A DNA stretch of 64,000 bases. It comes from Caldifarciminota bacterium UBA5631. GTDB taxonomy: Bacteria; Hydrothermota; Hydrothermia; UBA1063. The DNA lies in contig DIJZ01000025.1 of assembly GCA_002421425.1 (NCBI GenBank), positions 29,465 through 93,464 on the forward strand, read 5' to 3'. A program made the position numbers and the translations under genes. The notes beneath the pieces are model-generated. The model ran no database searches, was not told where the DNA came from, and saw only the letters and a list, made by a program, of their open reading frames with translations. Of this stretch, positions 51,843 through 61,300 are shown in pieces (the stretch's first letter is position 1; each line of letters starts with the position of its first letter).

Positions 51843-52960
51843 TGCTTTTTGCATTGCTTATTAATTTCTACTTTGTTCCGTGGCAATGGGAGAAGCTTGA
51901 GATAAGTCCAGATGAACTTAGCCCGCTGCAGGACAGAGTTTACATTCACAACATTCCGGTCTTTTACAGGAATCGTTTTCTCAATTTCTGGAATTTTCAG
52001 GAGATTTCAAAGGGTGAAGATAGAGTTCAGTACTTCATTTTTGAGGACTCTCTCCTTGCCCCGGAGGTTCTCCTTTATTCCATAAGGGGAGAGGGCTATT
52101 CAGAAGCGGGCGGTTTTGTAAAAACACCTGTTTTTAAGAAGGAAAACCAGCTTGTCCTCTCGTATTGTAATTTGAAGGATAATTTTTCAAATCCGTCGGT
52201 TTTGCTGGCGAGCTTTAAGGGGGCAGGGGCACTGGACTACGTACTTTCTTTTGGCGATTTCAAAGACAAAAAAGGTTTTGCCCTTGGCACACAATACCGC
52301 TGGATTTCAGCCTCCTTTTCACAGGGCGACCTTCTGGAGGCTTCTCTGAATCTAAATTCCAATAACGGTTTTTTCTTAAAGTATTATAGAGAGGGTGAAA
52401 TCAGCAGTGCGATACTGGGTTACCGTTTTCTATCCCTCGGTTTGGGATACGCTGATGGGAAGGTTTCACCTTACGGTAAATTGGATTTACAGGTCAGTCC
52501 TTTGAGTTTTCGTTTAGAACTGGGCAGAAGATATTTCTCCGACGAAGTTGAGGAAAGGCTCTATGCTGCCGCAAGTTTTCACAAGGGTCCGCTTTACGCG
52601 GGCATTGAGGGTAAGATTGGAAAGGATGGAGTGTTCTATTATGACGGAATGACGATTAAGGGGGCGCCTTATGTTGCAGGAGTTTATGCAGGATTCCGTG
52701 GGTATTGGCTTCGATGTGGCGCAGGGTATTACCTTCCTTCTTTCTCGAGGGTGGTTGCTTTAATTTCTCCCAGATTCAGTTTCAGGGAAGGTGAACTTAT
52801 CCTGGAACCGGGTGCCTTTGTAAAATTTGATTCCGGCGAAAGAAAATTTACGGGAGATATCTACCTTTCAGTTTTTTTGTTCAAGGCTGTGCAGTTTCGC
52901 TTTCTTTACAATCTTGATTCGGGCATGGAATTCGGTGCAGGGGTTAACCTTTTCGACTGA
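51842..52960 (+). CDS. Putative outer membrane beta-barrel protein
   Basis: A 372-residue protein with no family I recognise. After a short hydrophobic start (MLFALLINFYFVPWQ) it shows many alternating aromatic/hydrophobic strands separated by polar turns (for example LDYVLSFGDFKDKKGFALG, SPYGKLDLQVSPLSFRLELG, YVAGVYAGFRGYWLRCGAGY), ending in aromatic-terminated strands (FRFLYNLDSG, FGAGVNLFD), the pattern of an outer membrane barrel. Two ATGs are adjacent; the second (51842) is better placed after GAGG. Its last 17 nt overlap the convergent mtnA-like gene. Confidence 0.65.
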   Translation: MLFALLINFYFVPWQWEKLEISPDELSPLQDRVYIHNIPVFYRNRFLNFWNFQEISKGEDRVQYFIFEDSLLAPEVLLYSIRGEGYSEAGGFVKTPVFKKENQLVLSYCNLKDNFSNPSVLLASFKGAGALDYVLSFGDFKDKKGFALGTQYRWISASFSQGDLLEASLNLNSNNGFFLKYYREGEISSAILGYRFLSLGLGYADGKVSPYGKLDLQVSPLSFRLELGRRYFSDEVEERLYAAASFHKGPLYAGIEGKIGKDGVFYYDGMTIKGAPYVAGVYAGFRGYWLRCGAGYYLPSFSRVVALISPRFSFREGELILEPGAFVKFDSGERKFTGDIYLSVFLFKAVQFRFLYNLDSGMEFGAGVNLFD

Positions 52961-53969
52961 ATTTGTAAGGTGGGTGAAAAATCCCTTCTTCTGTTATTAT
53001 TGCGGTAATGAGGTCTGAAGGTACAATGTCGAAGGCGTAATTTAATGCCTCCACTTCTTCAGGAGCAATTAATTTTTCTCCAACGCGGATAATTTCTTCT
53101 TTACTTCTTTCTTCAATCCTTATTTCTGAACCCGTTTTCAGAGAAGGGTCTATGGAGGAGGTAGGGGCGACTACGTAGAAAGGGACGTTGTGATGTCTTG
53201 CCAGCACTGCCAGCATGTAAGTGCCGATTTTGTTTGCGGTGTCGCCGTTTCTGGCGATGCGATCTGCTCCTGTAAATATGGCATCAATTTTTGTTTTTCT
53301 CATTAGAAAGGCTGCAGTGCTGTCGGTAATGAGGACAGGTTTTATGTTGTTTTCCAGGAGTTCCCAGGCTGTTAATCTCGCACCCTGCAGAACGGGTCTT
53401 GTTTCAAGAATATAGACCTTTTCAATTTTTTCTTGTTCTATCCCTTTGTATATCACTCCCAGAGCTGTTCCAATGTGGTTTGTGGCAAGGTATCCAGTGT
53501 TGCAGATGGTCATTACAGAAGACTTTCCAGAAAGGAGGGCGGTTCCAATTTCTGCCATTTTTTCACATCTTTCTCCTTCCTCCTGATCGATGGCTTTGGC
53601 TTCCTGTAACAATGCCTCTACGAGCTCCTCTCTGCTATTGCCACGGAAGGTCTTCAGGATTTTTTCCATTCTATCCATGGCGTAGAAGAGGTTCACTGCC
53701 GTCGGTCTTGTAGAGAGCAGTTCTTTGACGGAAGATAGCCCGATTTCGATAACTCTATTTGTGTTTTCAATGTCAACACTTCTAACTACCTGTACCACTG
53801 CATAAGCGGCGAAAATTCCAATGAGGGGTGCTCCGCGAACCTTCAGGTTTTTTATTGCATCAGTGGCTTCTTGCAGGGTATAAATGTATTCAAAACGCAC
53901 CATCTCCGGCAGTCTCGTCTGGTCGATGATTTTTATTGTATCACCGAAGAGTTCTACGGGCTTTATCAT
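52944..53969 (-). CDS. mtnA: Methylthioribose-1-phosphate isomerase (MtnA family)
   Basis: MtnA isomerises 5-methylthioribose 1-phosphate in methionine salvage. The 341-residue protein has LKVRGAPLIGIFAAY near 45, RPTAVNLFYAMDRM, the catalytic Cys in MTICNTGYLAT near 155, ETRPVLQGARLTAWEL, the Asp in IFTGADRIARNGDTANKIGT near 235 and APTSSID. Family members include ribose-1,5-bisphosphate isomerase and eIF2B-like proteins, but the motif set fits MtnA. Its start overlaps the PHP gene stop by 4 nt. Confidence 0.92.
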   Translation of the reverse strand: MIKPVELFGDTIKIIDQTRLPEMVRFEYIYTLQEATDAIKNLKVRGAPLIGIFAAYAVVQVVRSVDIENTNRVIEIGLSSVKELLSTRPTAVNLFYAMDRMEKILKTFRGNSREELVEALLQEAKAIDQEEGERCEKMAEIGTALLSGKSSVMTICNTGYLATNHIGTALGVIYKGIEQEKIEKVYILETRPVLQGARLTAWELLENNIKPVLITDSTAAFLMRKTKIDAIFTGADRIARNGDTANKIGTYMLAVLARHHNVPFYVVAPTSSIDPSLKTGSEIRIEERSKEEIIRVGEKLIAPEEVEALNYAFDIVPSDLITAIITEEGIFHPPYKFSRKG

Positions 53970-54784
53970 TTCTTTATTACCTTTATGTTCTTCCCAACTA
54001 TGGTGCAGTAGAGTTCGAAATCTGTTATGTATTCCTGTTCGCTGAAGTCACCGTGAAAATCTGTTCCACCTGTTACCATAAGGTTGTTTTTGAAGGCAAT
54101 TTCGTATAACTGTCCTTCAATCTCGAGCGGAATTCTGGGGTGATATACCTCAATGCCGTCGATGCCCTTTGCTATTGAAAGATTTATGATTTCTTCCATT
54201 CTGTTTAAGAGTCCAGGGTGGGCAAGGACAGCAACCCCGTCACTTTTGTGGATTATTTTGACGGCTTCTTCAACGGTGATTTTGAACTTTTTAACGTAGG
54301 CAGGCCCTGAATCACCTATGTATTTTTGAAAGGCTTCTTCCACCGAAGAGACGTAGCCGTGATTTAGCAGTTCCCTTGCCACGTGAGGTCTTCCGATGGA
54401 TTTCTGCTCTTCGAATTTGCTTAGGTCAGGATTTATCTCAATTCCAAGTTCTTTAAGTTTTTCAATCATTTTCAGAAATCTTTCTTTTCTTGCAGCTCGG
54501 AATTTGTGGAGGTATTCCTGGAGTGGTCTGGAGTTTATATCCACAAAATAGCCAAGAACATGTACTTCTTCGTCTTTGTATTCGGCAGAAAGTTCAATTC
54601 CCGGGATAATCTGCATTCCGAGTTGTTTGCATTCGTCTTCTACCTCGGGAATAGCCTCTACGGAGTCATGGTCTGTTATTGAGAGTACCTTTATTCCGCG
54701 GGAATAGAGGAAGTACACAAGATCCTTTGGAGTATATATGCCATCAGATTTTGTCGTATGAGTATGAAGGTCACACCTCTGCAT
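53966..54784 (-). CDS. PHP-domain phosphoesterase (YciV/RNase AM-like)
   Basis: A 272-residue PHP phosphoesterase. Metal motifs are CDLHTHTTKSDG, SITDHDSVE, IIPGIELSAE, HVLGYFVD, VLAHPGL and GGTDFHGD, in the order of YciV (TrpH)-type enzymes that remove 5' nucleotides from RNA or hydrolyse nucleoside 3',5'-bisphosphates. A TAAACT box lies 6 nt before the ATG without a Shine-Dalgarno. It is followed by mtnA (ATGA overlap). Confidence 0.87.
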   Translation of the reverse strand: MQRCDLHTHTTKSDGIYTPKDLVYFLYSRGIKVLSITDHDSVEAIPEVEDECKQLGMQIIPGIELSAEYKDEEVHVLGYFVDINSRPLQEYLHKFRAARKERFLKMIEKLKELGIEINPDLSKFEEQKSIGRPHVARELLNHGYVSSVEEAFQKYIGDSGPAYVKKFKITVEEAVKIIHKSDGVAVLAHPGLLNRMEEIINLSIAKGIDGIEVYHPRIPLEIEGQLYEIAFKNNLMVTGGTDFHGDFSEQEYITDFELYCTIVGKNIKVIKK

Positions 54785-55120
54785 GTTGTTAGTTTAAAGA
54801 AAAGTGGGTGGAATTAGAAGAGAGGGCGCATGGAACTTGTGGTTGTCTGTATTCTTCTGGCTATTAAATTAGTTTTAGCTTATTTTTGTTGTGACGGTGA
54901 TTTCATCGTAGTTTTTGTTTGAGAGATTGTGCTCAGAAGGTTCCATTGCGTAATCTCTCAGGAGATGATCTTCGCAACGACTAACGTGAAGGAGGAATAG
55001 CGCTTAGTAGATGCGGTTAAAGAGTGCAAGTTTACTCAAAATTTCTTTTATTGGTTGAAATTCAAAACCAGTTTATCAGGGCACAATCCATTTCATTACA
55101 CTGAGTTTATAATTTTCAAT
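54785..55120. other. Divergent intergenic region with an unexplained hairpin
   Basis: No supported gene. It holds a long inverted repeat TGAGAGATT (54920-54928) / AATCTCTCA (54952-54960), extended inward by four more pairs (two G-U) with a 15-nt loop. An isolated AAGGAGG at 54989-54995 has no start codon behind it. A 30-codon hydrophobic open frame (54830-54922) is the only peptide candidate. TATAAT at 55108-55113 is 7 nt before the glycosyltransferase ATG. Confidence 0.55.
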
Positions 55121-56233
55121 ATGAAAATTCTACTTCTTTCTATGGTGAATTCAGTTCATACCATCCGCTGGGCTAATGCCCTCGCCGAGAAAGGCATTGA
55201 GGTACTGGTTTTCGGCCTTGAAGATTTAAAGCTCAAAGAAAAATACGCGCACCCCAGAATAATCATCAAAACAGCGGGTATTGGTGAATCAATGCAAGGA
55301 AGTGCGATAGGCAAGATGAAATATTTGAAGGCAGTACCTCAGCTTCACTCGATTGTGAAAGAGTATAAGCCGGACATCCTTCATGCTCATTTCGCTTCAA
55401 GCTACGGTCTTATCGGTTCTCTGACTGGATTTCATCCTTTCATAATATCCTTATGGGGAGCTGATGTCTTCGATTTTCCCCAAAAATCACCTATAAATGC
55501 ACTTGTATTAAAATACAATCTCAAAAAAGCGGACAGAATTACTTCCACATCGAAAGTTATGGCAATTGAAGGATCAAAATACACAAACAAAAAAATTGAT
55601 GTCGTGCCTTTTGGCGTAGATTTAGAAGTCTTTAAGGCCTTCGAAGTTGAAAGAATTTTCTCCAAGGATAGCATTGTAATTGGTACGGTGAAAGCTCTTG
55701 AAAGAAAATATGGAATTGATACCCTTATCGAAGCCTTCGCCCATTTAAAGAAGAAAACTCAAAACGAGCTAATTAAACTTCTGATAGTGGGCGGAGGTTC
55801 AGAAGAAACCAATCTAAGAAGACTTGCAGCTGAACTTGGCATTGAAGATTCTGCTATTTTTGCGGGACCTGTTCCGCATAATGATGTTCCTCGGTATATT
55901 AATATGATTGATATTTTTGTAGCCCTATCGAGGCTCGATAGTGAAAGTTTTGGCGTTGCAGTGGTTGAAGCTATGGCGTGTGAAAAGCCCGTTGTTGTCT
56001 CAAACAAAGGCGGTTTGCCCGAGGTCGTTGAAGAGGGTGTAACCGGATTTGTTGTACCTGCGGAAAATCCCGAGGCCGCAGCTTCTGCATTAGAGACCCT
56101 GATTATGAATAAAGATTTGAGGGAATCGATGGGAAAGAGAGGGAGAGAAAGGGTCTCAAGACTTTACAACTGGAACGGAAATGTAAGCAAAATGATCGAA
56201 ATTTATGAAGAATTGCTAAAACAAAAAGACTAA
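55121..56233 (+). CDS. Glycosyltransferase family 4
   Basis: A 370-residue GT-B glycosyltransferase for surface glycan. It begins MKILLLSMVNSVHTIRWANA, has PDILHAHFASSYGLIGSL and ISLWGADV in the acceptor half, and in the donor half IVIGTVKALERKYGIDTLIEAF, LLIVGGGSEETNLR, FAGPVPHNDVPRYI and SESFGVAVVEAMACEKPVV with the conserved Glu pair. The start at 55121 is set by homology and a TATAAT 7 nt upstream; longer frames lack homology. Its stop overlaps the opposing flippase stop by 4 nt. Confidence 0.9.
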   Translation: MKILLLSMVNSVHTIRWANALAEKGIEVLVFGLEDLKLKEKYAHPRIIIKTAGIGESMQGSAIGKMKYLKAVPQLHSIVKEYKPDILHAHFASSYGLIGSLTGFHPFIISLWGADVFDFPQKSPINALVLKYNLKKADRITSTSKVMAIEGSKYTNKKIDVVPFGVDLEVFKAFEVERIFSKDSIVIGTVKALERKYGIDTLIEAFAHLKKKTQNELIKLLIVGGGSEETNLRRLAAELGIEDSAIFAGPVPHNDVPRYINMIDIFVALSRLDSESFGVAVVEAMACEKPVVVSNKGGLPEVVEEGVTGFVVPAENPEAAASALETLIMNKDLRESMGKRGRERVSRLYNWNGNVSKMIEIYEELLKQKD

Positions 56234-57675
56234 CGCCTTTTAAGAAACTTTTTAACCTCCTTAATCCCGATCTTAACCAGGTCGGAATACACCAGACAAA
56301 GGGCAAAAATAGCTAACAAACTGACTACGCCGACAATCAGAGCGTCCCTGACAAAAGTTGCAATAAAGCTTGCCACCCAGAGGATTCCAATGGCAGTGTA
56401 GATCTTTTTCAAGGGATACTTGACCGGGTAAAGTCGCATGGAAATGAACGTTTCTATGGTAAGGAGCACTATAAAAGAAAGGCCGGTTGAAATAGCCGAT
56501 CCCCTTGCACCGAGCTTCGACACCATCAGATAATTCAAAACCGAGTTGACAATCAGGCAAATACCATCAGACACTATGAACCAGTAGGTTTTTTTCAGAA
56601 AGTTGATACCTCGTGCGGTAACTGCCAGAATACTTGAAATCACAGGCGGAAAAAGGAGAAAAGGCAAAACCAGTGAAGCAGGCCTATAATCCTTTGCCAT
56701 GATATAAAATAAAAAGTCTTTGAATGCTATTACAAATAGAGCGAAGAGAACCATTACAAAGCTGATTACATTTGCAGCATCAATAAACAGCTTCCTATTG
56801 TCTCGGTCTTTTTCATATGTTTCATAAGCAACGGGAAACCAGAAGTTTTGAAAGCCCGAGTTAACTAAATACATTACAAAGCTTAATTTAAAGGCAACCC
56901 CAAAATAACCAAGCTCTGTAAAGGATGAAAATGCCCTTAAAAAGATCCTTGAAATCCACTGGAAAAGCCACCATAAAAGAGCAGACGGGAGAAGAGGCAG
57001 ACCATAAGTCGCGAGTCTCTTAAATAGATCGAGATCAATTTTGACTGGTAACAGGTTTGAATGTTCAAAGATAGCACCAACTAAAAAAGAGAGGGTATTG
57101 CCAAAAATCTGGCCCCAGACAATGGCGTAGAAGTTCCTTCCAAAAGATAATGCATAGATAATGGTTACCCCTACATTAACCAAAGACTGGATTACGAAGA
57201 CTGCAGAATAAAGAAAGCCTTTTTTCTGCATTCTAATGGTGGCGAGATTAAAGGTTTGCATCGTTCCTGTAATAAGGGATAGGGCGACAAGGGGGCCCAT
57301 AGGATGGCTCTTAGCGCCTATCAGAAACAGGGAAAGTCTGTTATTAAAAAGGAAAAGAAGAAGCGAAACATTAACAAATAGAACCAACGGTGGAAACAAA
57401 GAGGTCCAGAAAAGTTCTGAACGCTTTCTTTCTTCAACCTCGTAAAAAGAACGAATAAAACTCTGGTCAAAACCAGCAAGGATGATTACCAGAAGGAATG
57501 AATAAACCGTAGAATACATTGTCGACTTGCCGAACTCTTCCGGTGAAATCAGGAAAGTAATTATGGGGATAGAAAATATGTTAATAAGTGCTTGAATCCA
57601 AACACCAAGAGAAAAGGAGAAAAATAACTTTAAGGCCTCTTTGAAATTGAGCCTCTTGAAGTTAACTGTTTCCAT
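56230..57675 (-). CDS. Polysaccharide flippase (Wzx-type)
   Basis: A 481-residue membrane protein with about twelve to fourteen helices. Family features are SFSLGVWIQALINIFSIPII at the start, PEEFGKSTMYSTVYSFLLVI, YGLPLLPSALLWWLFQWISR near 225 and a polar C-terminal tail. This is an O-antigen-type Wzx flippase, convergent with a glycosyltransferase. A TATAAT lies upstream at about 57692-57697 (minus strand), 18 nt or so from the ATG. Coding-strand composition is C-rich compared with most genes in the window. Confidence 0.85.
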   Translation of the reverse strand: METVNFKRLNFKEALKLFFSFSLGVWIQALINIFSIPIITFLISPEEFGKSTMYSTVYSFLLVIILAGFDQSFIRSFYEVEERKRSELFWTSLFPPLVLFVNVSLLLFLFNNRLSLFLIGAKSHPMGPLVALSLITGTMQTFNLATIRMQKKGFLYSAVFVIQSLVNVGVTIIYALSFGRNFYAIVWGQIFGNTLSFLVGAIFEHSNLLPVKIDLDLFKRLATYGLPLLPSALLWWLFQWISRIFLRAFSSFTELGYFGVAFKLSFVMYLVNSGFQNFWFPVAYETYEKDRDNRKLFIDAANVISFVMVLFALFVIAFKDFLFYIMAKDYRPASLVLPFLLFPPVISSILAVTARGINFLKKTYWFIVSDGICLIVNSVLNYLMVSKLGARGSAISTGLSFIVLLTIETFISMRLYPVKYPLKKIYTAIGILWVASFIATFVRDALIVGVVSLLAIFALCLVYSDLVKIGIKEVKKFLKRR

Positions 57676-57861
57676 CAGAGCCTTTGAGTGTTAATTATAA
57701 TCTCAACTTCGCGCGAAAGCATATGGAATTGGGCAAAAAATAGCGAATCCTCAGTTTTCCCGCTCAGAAAGTATGATAATCGTAAATCGGACAATTATTG
57801 AGAAAACGTACAAAACTGCATTCAATAAACGAAATCCACAAACTGTTCAATTTTTTGACAG

Positions 57862-57890
57862 TTGAAAATTTTTGAGAATGCTTTCATAAT
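57862..57890 (+). promoter_or_regulatory. Promoter of the small secreted protein and giant subtilase
   Basis: TTGAAA (57862-57867), a 17-bp spacer and CATAAT (57885-57890). AAGGAGG follows, 7 nt before the ATG at 57920. A second TTGACA just upstream (57856-57861) has a 23-bp spacing and is less likely. Confidence 0.65.
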
Positions 57891-57919
57891 AGGGACTACA
57901 ACTGTTTAAGGAGGTTCTT

Positions 57920-58375
57920 ATGTGGTTATTATGTTTAATGTTTTTACAGGTCCCACCTGAAAGAGTGGAACTCAAGGTACTCGACGTAGGCATAAATCCA
58001 GTCCCTCCAGGCCCTCCGATGGTAGCTGTGCAGGACACCTTTTCCTGGCCTGAGGTGGGCGACATCCCGAATTTAATTCCAGCGATTGGAAAAGCACCGG
58101 AACTCAGGAGAATGGAAATACCTGTAAACGAAGTATTATATCAAAGTATTGCCAGCAGAACCGTGGCAGAATACAAGGAAAAAGTGAAAAATGCTTTAAG
58201 AAGTGGAAAAACCGATCGAGACGTAGTGCTTATTAAACTGGAACTGGAAAGAACACTTTTGACGCAGAGACTTGAAATATCCAAGATTGAAGGCAAAGAA
58301 GACGAAGTTCAAAAAATCAACAGGTCTCTTATTAATCTTGAAGGCCTGATGAAAACTTTGGAGGTGGAGAAATGA
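57920..58375 (+). CDS. Small exported protein coupled to the giant subtilase
   Basis: A 151-residue protein that I do not recognise. MWLLCLMFLQVPPERVELKV may be a short signal. The middle is Pro-rich (GINPVPPGPPMV), and the second half (about 75-151) is a charged helix likely to form a coiled coil (EYKEKVKNALRSGKTDRD, LEISKIEGKEDEVQKINRS). AAGGAGG lies upstream. Its stop overlaps the ATG of the 1511-residue protease (ATGA), so the two are translated together; a chaperone, inhibitor or anchoring role is only inference. Confidence 0.75.
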   Translation: MWLLCLMFLQVPPERVELKVLDVGINPVPPGPPMVAVQDTFSWPEVGDIPNLIPAIGKAPELRRMEIPVNEVLYQSIASRTVAEYKEKVKNALRSGKTDRDVVLIKLELERTLLTQRLEISKIEGKEDEVQKINRSLINLEGLMKTLEVEK

Positions 58376-61300
58376 ACCACGTACTATTATTACTTCTCAC
58401 ATTAACTGATGTTTACTCAAAAATGGGGACTTCCCTGCAAGAAAGAATTCAGGGCATGAAGGACAATGATAAGATCGGTGTGATAGTCGAAATGAAACAG
58501 GGATACGACCTTTCCAAATTTAGGGAAGACGACTACGATGGCAAGAGAAAATATATGATGAAAACCGCCGAAGAATCGCAAAAACCCGTCGTTGACTGGC
58601 TGAAGTCCATCGGGGAAACGGAAAACTTAAAACAGTTCTTCGTTATTAACGGATTTGCCGTTAGAATATCAAAGAGCGCCCTCATCGAACTTTTGAAGAG
58701 AGAAGATGTAGCCTATGCCATTGAGGACGAGTACAGAAAATTAATACCAGAAAAGGAGCAAAACTACACGAAAGTATCATACCCCACAGGTTCAACGGAA
58801 ATTCCATGGGACAGACAGATAATGCAGGCAGATAAAGTTTGGAAAGATTTAGGATACGAAGGAGAGGGTATTGTCATTGGAATTATGGACAGTGGAGTAG
58901 ATGTCGAGCACCCAGCTCTTAAAGAAAGTTGGAGAGGTATAGCAGGATGGTACGATGCTGTAAATGGCCAACCCTACCCATACGACGATAATATGCACGG
59001 AACAGCCTGCGCCAGCATCCTTGCAGGTCAATACAATCTTGGTGTAGCACCAAAAGCAAAGTGGATTGGTGTAAAAATACTCGACTATCAAGGTAGTGGC
59101 AGTCCAAGTGCGATTTTATCTGGTTTCAACTGGATCGCAAGTCTCCCCGACAGCTTAAAGCCAAAAATTGTATCAAACTCCTGGGGATTATCAGATTGGG
59201 ATGACGTAACCTTCTTTGCCGCGTGCAGCACCTGGAAAGCACTTGGTATCTTCCCTGTTTTTGCAATAGGAAACGAAGGTTCAGACCCAACATTACAATC
59301 TGTCCCCGGTACTTATCCCACGGTACTTGCTGTGGGGGCTACCGACCCAAACGACGAAATTCTTGACTATAGCTCCCGTGGCGGAGCACCTAATTTAGCA
59401 AGGTGGAACAACACCTACAACTGGTATGCACCGGACTGGAACAGGCATAAACCGGATATCTGCGCTCCAGCCGACCCCGTATGGGCAGCATATCCCGGTG
59501 GTGATTACATAAACGACTTTAATGGCACCTCATCTGCCACGCCCCATGCCGCAGGCGAAGCAGCCTTAATTCTATCTAAGAATCCATATCTATCACTTAA
59601 CCAACTCTATTTAACCATCAGGAACAACGTAAAACTTATTCAGCCCCAACGTTATGATTTTCCAAATGACACCACCGGTTGGGGGAGAATTGATGCCTAC
59701 AGGGCGGTATTAAACACACCGGAACCTTCTAAATCAAATGTGGTTATTACTGGCTACACAATAGACGATAGGTTAGGAAATAACGATGGTAAACTCCAAC
59801 CCGGTGAAAGAGTTTACCTTCGTGTAACGTTCAAAAATAGAGGAGTTTCAGCTACTTCTTTCACAGCCTCCCTCGTTTTTGATTCAATACCCGGTTATGC
59901 ACATTATGTAACTTACAATGCCAGCAGCGTATCAATTGGATCAATAGATAGAAACGAGGAAAAAGTTGGGACCTTTGACATTACCCTCTCCTCGTCGGCA
60001 CCTACTGACAAATATCTCTATTTCACTGTAAAGCTCGTTACCAACGACGCAACGCGGTATCAATTTTTAAACATTCCAATTACAGCATCAAGTTATCCCG
60101 CAAGATCTGACAGCCTTAAATACGACAACAATAGCCCTTACTATTATCCTGGGAATGATAGCTACTACGCCCAATACAACTATTTCGCTATGAGGTTTGA
60201 GGCAGCCGCATCCTGCAGGTTAGATTCCATAAGAGTTTATTTTGCGGGAACTGCTACCAACGAAACCCTCTTCGTCTGGAAGCATAACTCAACCTACAAC
60301 GCCCCCGATGCAGAACTTTACGGATGGACATTGATAAACGTTAACACCGCTAACGCCTGGACCAAAGTCACTCTTACAAACCCTATTTATATAACACAAC
60401 CGGGTTATTTCTGGATCGGAATCCGCAAGGCCAACGCTAACGCAGTTCCCTACCAGGATAGAGACGGTGCAAGCACCGTTAACTTATCAACCAACAATAG
60501 ACTTGATCCAGCCTCCTGGTGGGGCAGAACTTATTGGTACGACTTCTGTATGAGGGCCTTTGTCTATACAGAGGAAGTCACAGCACCACAATTTTCTGAA
60601 GTAACATCCTCACGACTTGATGATAGTCACTATGGGAATAACGATGGGGCTATCGACCCAGGTGAATTGGTTTCTCTCAGAATTTCAATAAAGAACATTG
60701 GTATTACTGCTGAGCAGGTGGTAGGCTATCTTTCTCCTGCCGACCAGGCTACATATGATAGTGTGACAATTGTTAAGGATACCGCTTACTTCGGAACAGT
60801 TTATAAAGGAGAAGGTACAAACGATAGCGACCCATTCATCATACAATTCACCAAATGGAGTGGACTCTCTGGCTTTGACCCAACTTTCCAGCTCATATTA
60901 CACTACTATTATGGAGAAGGGCTGAGAAATGAAAAGGAAGATACATTAACTTTCTCCATAGCTGGACCTTTCAATACGAGACCGGGAGTCTACTATTGGT
61001 ATCCTATGGGATCAGGTGACGGCTTCTTGCTTAGTAGCTATCCAACTGGAAACCAAGACCGTTACTGGGCAACCTTTGCCCAGTTCAGCCCAACAGTAAA
61101 TGATTCAATATTAATCGATAGCGTTGACATATATGGACACAACGACGGAACCCAGGGCAGGAATATGTATCTTTATCTATGGCGGCATAATTCATCAGCA
61201 GGAACTCCCGACGGTGCACCCTTCTATACGAGTACCGCTATAAGTGTTGCTGGAGGGGCAAGTCAATTTTACTCCGTTCGGCCAAACATAAAGATACCTT

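Noticed and set aside
57856..57890. TTGACA as the -35 box of the giant subtilase unit
   Set aside because: Its spacing to CATAAT is about 23 bp; TTGAAA at 17 bp fits better.
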